From: Streptomyces sp. ISL-100
GTDB taxonomy: Bacteria > Actinomycetota > Actinomycetes > Streptomycetales > Streptomycetaceae
DNA: 64,000 bases
NCBI RefSeq assembly: GCF_018614615.1
Contig: NZ_JAGGOK010000035.1
Coordinates: forward strand, 19,839 to 83,838
Direction of reading: 5' to 3'
Under the pieces are notes generated by a model. The model saw only the letters and a list, made by a program, of their open reading frames with translations, had not been told where the DNA came from and did no database searches. Shown here in pieces: positions 57,222 to 64,000 of the stretch. A program made the position numbers and the translations under genes. Position 1 is the stretch's first letter. Every line of letters begins with the position of its first letter.

Positions 57222-57557
57222 GTGGCACAGAAGGTTCAGGTCCTTCTTGTCGATGACCTCGACGGTGGCGAGGCGGACGAGACTGTGACGTTCGCTCTGG
57301 ATGGCAAGACCTACGAGATCGACCTCACCACCGCGAACGCGGACAAGCTCCGTAGCTTGCTCGACCCGTACGCCAAGAGCGGGCGGCGCACCGGTGGCCG
57401 TGCGGCTTCCGGGCGCGGCAAGGCGCGCGCAGCGGCGGGCGGCAACCAGAACACCGCCGAGATCCGTAAGTGGGCCAAGGCGAACGGTTACAACGTGAAT
57501 GACCGCGGCCGTGTCCCGGCCGACATCCGTGAGGCCTACGAGAAGGCCAACGGCTGA
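57222..57557 (+). CDS. lsr2: nucleoid-associated protein Lsr2
   Basis: Xenogeneic silencer of 111 residues. N-terminal dimerisation domain AQKVQVLLVDDLDGGEADET, VTFALDGKTYEIDLTTANAD, basic linker (SGRRTGGRAASGRGKARAAA) and C-terminal AT-hook-like domain EIRKWAKANGYNVNDRGRVP with the RGR that enters the AT minor groove. GTG 57222 follows AAAGGA. Its last 22 bases overlap the end of the opposing SCO3374-like gene. The 145-base AT-richer leader (57078-57221) could itself be bound by Lsr2. Confidence 0.97.
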   Translation: MAQKVQVLLVDDLDGGEADETVTFALDGKTYEIDLTTANADKLRSLLDPYAKSGRRTGGRAASGRGKARAAAGGNQNTAEIRKWAKANGYNVNDRGRVPADIREAYEKANG

Positions 57558-58132
57558 GCATTCGCGTAAGCGGAATTCGCACGCAACAAGCGGGCCCGGT
57601 GGCATTCCGTCGCCGCCGTGCTCACGAGTCGTACGAGACCGGGTGTTTCCCCACGGCACCCGAGTCCGGCGAAGGCCGGCAGGGTCGGTTCCACCTCGTG
57701 CCGCGGCTCGGGGGGCCGCAGCCAAATGGCGGCCCCCTGCGAGTGGGCCCATCCGGGCGGTGAGGGCGCGGTCATCCGCCCGCCGGTGCCCAGTGCGCGC
57801 AGGTCGAGGGCCACGCCGCCCCACTCCAGCCAGTCGAGCAGCCCGGGGAGCTCCTCGGCGCTCCCCGCGGCCACCAGCAGCAGCATCCGCTGTCCCATGC
57901 GCGCCACGGGACCCGTGAGCCCCGCGTGACGCCGCAGTACAGCGAAACCCGCGTCCGCAGGCAGCTCCAGTACGTCGAAGCGCAGACCGGTCAGCAGCTG
58001 CACAGGCAGCCCCTCGCCGCTCGCCGCGGTGGCCCAGCCGAGCTCGTGTTCGTACCACTGCGCGATGCCGTCTTCGGGCGGCGAAGGCACCGGTGTGCTC
58101 GGCATGCGCGGGAACGGGACCATGGACGTCAT
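57536..58132 (-). CDS. SCO3374-family protein
   Basis: Protein of 198 residues, recalled as the Streptomyces-conserved SCO3374 family found between lsr2 and clpC. IAQWYEHELGWATAASGEGL, LPVQLLTGLRFDVLELPADA, LLLVAAGSAEELPGLLDWLE and WLRPPEPRHEVEPTLPAFAG are its most conserved-looking parts; these resemble the N-terminal region of bifunctional primase/polymerase domains, but catalytic acids are not evident. ATG 58132, with AGGAG 11 bases before it. Tail-to-tail overlap with lsr2. Confidence 0.8.
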   Translation of the reverse strand: MTSMVPFPRMPSTPVPSPPEDGIAQWYEHELGWATAASGEGLPVQLLTGLRFDVLELPADAGFAVLRRHAGLTGPVARMGQRMLLLVAAGSAEELPGLLDWLEWGGVALDLRALGTGGRMTAPSPPGWAHSQGAAIWLRPPEPRHEVEPTLPAFAGLGCRGETPGLVRLVSTAATECHRARLLRANSAYANAQPLAFS

Positions 58133-58582
58133 GTCCGGACCAACTCCTGAAAAGCTCCGGAGTTACGCTCCGTCCGCGCCCGACTGCGCTGCGTTGATGT
58201 TGTGGGGGCGTACGGGGGCATTCGGCGGCGCAAGGATGTTCGCCCGTAGCTGAGGGAACTGGGGCGCGCCGCATGGAGTGTCAGTGCTTACGGGTAAGAC
58301 ATTCCTAGTGGGAAGGGTCGACACGCCTAACGAACCGTCTCACGTTCGCCATCGGCGTAGTGGATGGACGGGTATCTGTTTGGCCTGCGGGAACATCGTC
58401 TCCCACCATCAGGTTGGAGCAGGTGTCGGCTGTTCGGCAGCTCGATTCCCCGCGGAGGCGGGGGTGATCCGGACGGATGTCGGCAGTTGGAATGAGCTGT
58501 CCCGTCCTGCGGGACTAGCATGCGGAAGGACTGGGAGGGGACCGACCCCTCACTGACCGACCGCTCTGAGGAGCGATTAACG
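58133..58582 (+). other. 450-base clpC leader and divergent promoter region
   Basis: No gene is supported here. It contains the divergent promoters of the SCO3374-like gene and clpC, a ClgR-like box at 58344-58360, and a hairpin GTCCCGTCCTGCGGGAC at 58499-58515 in the probable clpC leader. GAGGAGCGATTAACG precedes the clpC ATG. Confidence 0.6.
58344..58360 (+). promoter_or_regulatory. candidate ClgR box upstream of clpC
   Basis: GTTCGCCATCGGCGTAG contains CGCC-ATC-GGCG, an inverted repeat matching the CGCnnnnnGCG core of actinobacterial ClgR sites. ClgR is known to activate clp genes in Streptomyces. It lies 222 bases before the start codon, where an activator of an upstream promoter would sit. 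Inferred. Confidence 0.55.
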
Positions 58583-61111
<2,529 letters not shown>

Positions 61112-61137
61112 CAGCGCCCTGACGACCTGAGCGCCTG

Positions 61138-61180
61138 AAGGGGTGGCCCCGGAACCATTCGGTTTCCGGGGCCACCCCTT
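61138..61180. terminator. strong bidirectional terminator after clpC
   Basis: Stem AAGGGGTGGCCCCGGAA with exact 17-base complement at 61164-61180, loop of 9 bases. Purine-rich on one side and CCCCTT on the other, it can end both clpC and the convergent nuclease gene, whose stop codon begins at its edge. Confidence 0.9.
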
Positions 61181-62286
61181 TACGCATGTCCGTTGCCGTT
61201 GCCGTTGCCGTTGCCGCTGTTGTTGTTGTCGCTGCTGCTGTCGATGGCGTCCTGGACAACGCGGGCGAGGTCTTCCTCGGTGGGCAGCAGGGCCTTGGCT
61301 GCGGGCGGGAGCATGGAGTACGTGCTGACGGTGAGCGGGCGGTTGCTGGTTTCCAGGGCGGCCTGCATGACTGCCTTGTTGCGCTCGGCCACGACGAGGA
61401 AGCCGAGGGTTTCGTCGTCGCGTTTGGGGTCGCGGACCATCTTGTCCACGACGTTGGTGTAGAAGCTGAGCTTGCCGATGTGCTCGGGGAGAGCTGCCGT
61501 GGTCTTGAGTTCGATCACCACGTAGCGGTGCAGCTTGAGGTGGTAGAAGAGCAGATCGATCCGGAACTCGTCGCCACCGATGAAGACGGAATACTGCCGG
61601 CCGACGAAGGCGAAGCCGTAACCGAGTTCGGTGAGGAACCGGATGATGTCGGCGACGATCGCGTCCTCGAGTTCGCGTTCGGTGTGGCGGGAGTCGAGGC
61701 CGAGGAAGTCGAGCCGGTACGGGTCCTTGGCGATCTCCTGGAGCACGGCGGCTCCGTCGGGGATGGTGGCGGAGAAGTTGTTGTCGGCGGCCCCCTGAGT
61801 GAGGTGCAGCTGCTGGGCGATGGACTGCTCCAGCCGGTCGCGCGACCAGCCTTTCTGGACGGCGTTGGAGGCGTAGAAGTCTTGTTCGGAGCTGGTCTTG
61901 AGGCGGGTTACGAGGGTGACGATGTGGCCCCACGGCAATTGGGCAACGGGCTGTTGCACAATTGGCTCCGGCCAGGACCGGGCCATCTGGTGCATGTACA
62001 TGAGATTGCGCCGGGAGAAGCCCCGCTGGTTCGGGAACGTCGTCCTCAGGTCCGCCGAGAGACGGTCGACGACCTTGGCGCCCCAGCCCTCCTCCTTCTG
62101 GCGGGCCAGGATGTGGTGTCCGATCTCCCAGTGCATCTGGATGAGTTCAGTGTTGATCACCCGCCGAGCGCGGGTGCGTGCCCGGGAGACGGACTCCTTG
62201 ACCTCGCCCAGCAGGTCGCCGTACCAGGGCGGCAGGGTTCCGGGCTGGGCGGGGACCAGGGCTTTGCTGTCGGAGCTCTTGCGCAT
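61180..62286 (-). CDS. DUF1016/YhcG-family PD-(D/E)XK nuclease
   Basis: Protein of 368 residues. N-terminal DUF1016 region: YGDLLGEVKESVSRARTRAR, HWEIGHHILARQKEEGWGAK, VVDRLSADLRTTFPNQRGFS, RRNLMYMHQMARSWP. C-terminal nuclease domain: GRQYSVFIGGDEFRIDLLFY (aspartate) and HLKLHRYVVIELKT (E-x-K), a complete PD-(D/E)XK core, then GKLSFYTNVVDKMVRDPKRD. YhcG proteins often occur with restriction-modification or other defence and mobile genes, but none is adjacent here. The C-terminus is a Ser/Asn/Gly repeat encoded by a hexanucleotide tract. Confidence 0.9.
   Translation of the reverse strand: MRKSSDSKALVPAQPGTLPPWYGDLLGEVKESVSRARTRARRVINTELIQMHWEIGHHILARQKEEGWGAKVVDRLSADLRTTFPNQRGFSRRNLMYMHQMARSWPEPIVQQPVAQLPWGHIVTLVTRLKTSSEQDFYASNAVQKGWSRDRLEQSIAQQLHLTQGAADNNFSATIPDGAAVLQEIAKDPYRLDFLGLDSRHTERELEDAIVADIIRFLTELGYGFAFVGRQYSVFIGGDEFRIDLLFYHLKLHRYVVIELKTTAALPEHIGKLSFYTNVVDKMVRDPKRDDETLGFLVVAERNKAVMQAALETSNRPLTVSTYSMLPPAAKALLPTEEDLARVVQDAIDSSSDNNNSGNGNGNGNGHA
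61191..61245. repeat. GTTGCC hexanucleotide and GTT/GCT triplet tract
   Basis: At least four tandem CGTTGC units run into GTT and GCT triplets. On the minus strand they encode SSSDNNNSGNGNGNGNG at the end of the DUF1016 protein. Unit lengths of 6 and 3 keep frame, so copy-number change would alter tail length without truncating the protein. Confidence 0.8.
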
Positions 62287-62377
62287 GGTGCAGACGCTCG
62301 CGCATCCATGCCGTTTACGTACGTGGGTTTTCTGTAGCTCCGCCGAACGAGTGAGTGAGTCGGTCGGGTGCGCTTTC

Positions 62378-64000
62378 TCAGCAGAGCGACGGCTTGCGCC
62401 AGGAGCATTCGAGGGTGGAGTCGGTGGCCTCGGTGGTGGGTGTGGCGGCGCGTTGGGTGGTTGGGCGTACGAGGGTGCTGGTGGTCTTGGTTGAGGAGGC
62501 GAGGGTGGTCACGATCGCGTCCTCGATGCTTTTGACCGACGAGGCCAGGTAGTTATTGAGGACGATGCTGTAGACCAGCTCGCGGCCGCCCGCGTCCGTG
62601 ACGTATCCGGAGAGGGCGGAGGCGCCGGTCAGGGTGCCGGTCTTGGCTCGGGCGTTCATGGCGGCGGGGGTCTTGCACATGCGGGAGCGGAGGGTGCCGC
62701 CGGTCGCGCGGTCCGGGGCGCAGGCGACGGGGAGGGACGCGTACCAGTCGGCGTACCAGGGCGCGGTGCGTACGGCGAGGAGGAGCTTGGCGAACTCGGC
62801 GGCCGGGATGTTGTTCATCCGGGAGAGGCCGGAGCCGTCGACCTGGCGGAGGGTGGCCGTGTTCACGCCCTCCTTCTTGAGGTACGTGGCGATGCCGGCG
62901 AGGCCGGCGCTCCAGGTGCCTTTGCCTGTCGTCTCGTAGCCGATGGTCTTGGTGAGGGCCTCGGCGTGCATGTTGTTGGAGAGCTTCATGAAGGGACGGA
63001 TCAGCTCTTTGAGCGGCATGGAGGTGTGGGTGGCGAGGGGTTTGGCGTCCATGGGGGTGGGGCGGCTGAGGTGGGTGCGGCCTGTGATGCGTACGCCGTG
63101 GGCAGTCAGGGCGTCGGCGAAGACAGCGGCGGCGTAGCCGGTCGGTTCCCAGACGGTGACCCACTCCTTGGCGGCGTTCGCGCCGAGGGGGATGTTGCCG
63201 GTGATGCTGATGGTGTTCGAGCCGTGCCGGCGTTCGATGGTGAGGGTGTTCGGTTGGCCCGCGGGGACGGTCGTGGCGCCGCGCATGTCGAGATCGACGT
63301 AGTCGGTGCGGGGGGTGAGGGTGAGCTCGGGAGCGGAGCCCGGTTCGGCGCCTGGGGCGGCCTCGACGATGACCGTGCCGGAGTCGTAGTCGGTGTCCGG
63401 GGCGACGGTTAGTGCCGAGATCTGAGCGGAGTAGTACGACGATTCGTCGTCGGCGGCCCAGGAGCGGCCGAGGCGCTGCGTGTCGAAGCGGGTGTCGTCG
63501 GCGATGAGGCGGCCAGTGATCCGCTTGATGCCGGAGTCGGCGACTCGGGCGGCGAGGTCGTCGTAGTCCGCGGCGAGGGTGGTGGGGTCGCCGGTGCCGC
63601 GCAGGTAGAGGTCACCGCGGAGTACGGAGCCGTTGCGGCTTCCGGTGGTGAGGGCGTCCGTTCGGTAGCGGTAGTCGGGGCCGAGCAGGGCCATGGCTGC
63701 GACGGAGGTGGGCAGCTTGGTGTTGGAGGCGGGCATCAGGCGGTCGGCGCCGTCGCGCTGGTACAGCGTTTCGCCGGTGGTTGCGTCGGCGACTACGACG
63801 CTCGCGGCGCCGCCGTCGAGGCGGGAGTCGGTGAGGATCGTGTCGATGGCCCCCTTGATGCCGGTGTCGGAGGGGCCGGCGACGGTTGGGGTTGTTGAGC
63901 TCCAGGTGAGTGTGAAGGCAAGGGCGAGGGCGAGGGCGACGGTGATGATGGAGGTGGAGGTGGAGGTGGAGGTGGTGGGGCGAGTGAGGGGGATGCGGGG
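62378..64000 (-). CDS. D-alanyl-D-alanine carboxypeptidase/endopeptidase (S13), 5' end cut by window
   Basis: Penicillin-binding protein; 540 codons are in the window and the start lies beyond position 64000. The visible N-terminal part has a Thr/Ser-Pro stretch and a hydrophobic signal/anchor (ITVALALALAFTLTWSSTTP). Active-site motifs: SxxK as PASNTK (about 63720), SxN as LSNNMHAEA, KTG as RAKTGTLTGASALSGY. Family-typical LYLRGTGDPTTLAADYDDLA. The sequence is longer than the DacB near 22 kb and typical of PBP4/DacB proteins. It removes D-Ala from peptidoglycan outside the cell. The C-terminal 35 residues are Thr/Ser-rich and non-conserved. Confidence 0.93.
   Translation of the reverse strand, partial: PRIPLTRPTTSTSTSTSIITVALALALAFTLTWSSTTPTVAGPSDTGIKGAIDTILTDSRLDGGAASVVVADATTGETLYQRDGADRLMPASNTKLPTSVAAMALLGPDYRYRTDALTTGSRNGSVLRGDLYLRGTGDPTTLAADYDDLAARVADSGIKRITGRLIADDTRFDTQRLGRSWAADDESSYYSAQISALTVAPDTDYDSGTVIVEAAPGAEPGSAPELTLTPRTDYVDLDMRGATTVPAGQPNTLTIERRHGSNTISITGNIPLGANAAKEWVTVWEPTGYAAAVFADALTAHGVRITGRTHLSRPTPMDAKPLATHTSMPLKELIRPFMKLSNNMHAEALTKTIGYETTGKGTWSAGLAGIATYLKKEGVNTATLRQVDGSGLSRMNNIPAAEFAKLLLAVRTAPWYADWYASLPVACAPDRATGGTLRSRMCKTPAAMNARAKTGTLTGASALSGYVTDAGGRELVYSIVLNNYLASSVKSIEDAIVTTLASSTKTTSTLVRPTTQRAATPTTEATDSTLECSWRKPSLC
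63940..63980. repeat. GGAGGT simple tandem repeat in carboxypeptidase leader
   Basis: Several GGAGGT units in a row, encoding alternating Thr-Ser on the minus strand before the signal/anchor helix. A hexameric, frame-preserving low-complexity tract. Confidence 0.7.

Noticed and set aside
61300..61933. Minus-strand frame spanning the nuclease gene and all of clpC antisense
   Set aside because: A stop-free frame produced by G+C bias. Composition is Arg/Pro/His- and Asp/Leu-rich shadow sequence without motifs, whereas clpC and the DUF1016 gene are unmistakable.

Overview
The window is a 64 kb piece of chromosome from a Streptomyces species or a very close relative. The evidence is very high G+C with strong G/C third-position bias, frequent GTG starts and 4-base stop/start overlaps, two rare TTA leucine codons, a whiJ-type developmental regulator locus, and a set of genes that I recall as neighbours in the S. 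coelicolor core (ftsH-folE, folP-folB-folK, panC-nadB-nadC-coaX, lsr2, clpC). No rRNA, tRNA or CRISPR array was seen. Both ends are cut inside genes: an FtsX-like permease on the left and a D-Ala-D-Ala carboxypeptidase on the right.

Left third, 0-18 kb, is mostly accessory and regulatory. It holds an ABC exporter, a divergent HxlR/NAD(P)H-binding pair, a DUF2786 protein, and a zinc-starvation-type ribosomal protein cluster (S14, L28 / L33, L31, S18, all lacking zinc-binding cysteines). That cluster surrounds a Zur-like operator and includes a COG0523 protein that has lost its GTPase motifs. Next come a whiJ-like triad (DUF397, HATPase, XRE/DUF5753) with a shared 26-base upstream motif, an aldehyde dehydrogenase, a DinB-like enzyme, and a PadR-controlled DrrAB-type exporter with three copies of one operator. 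An IS200/IS605-type remnant follows, with intact TnpB, broken TnpA and an intact right-end hairpin, sitting in a merR gene. A patch of gene fragments and an unrecognised TTA-containing gene complete this part.

Middle, 18-41 kb, is core: DedA, ThrE exporter, pyrophosphatase, DacB, a zinc metalloprotease, tilS-hpt-ftsH, folE, then folP/SnoaL-like/folB/folK/DUF3180 running leftwards from a MarR gene. Together folE, folP, folB and folK cover much of tetrahydrofolate synthesis. After these come a MarR-controlled oxidoreductase, an aminoacyl-phosphatidylglycerol synthase-like protein opposite an esterase, and an Opu-type osmoprotectant ABC importer.

Right third, 41-64 kb: a two-component system, a MidA-type methyltransferase beside an orphan nuoD, a DUF899 protein, an ArsR-type regulator opposite a small gene, a threonine-aldolase-like enzyme, and a tightly coupled operon for pantothenate/CoA and NAD synthesis (DUF2520-panC-nadB-nadC-coaX). 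Then come a BlaI-type regulator, a GNAT acetyltransferase, the nucleoid protein Lsr2, the Clp unfoldase ClpC with a ClgR-like site in its leader, a DUF1016 nuclease and a second S13-family carboxypeptidase.

The most notable non-routine signals are the shared operator of the whiJ-like triad, the motif-less COG0523 protein in the zinc-starvation operon, the TnpB element whose presumed guide reads into a merR coding sequence, and the three-site PadR circuit.
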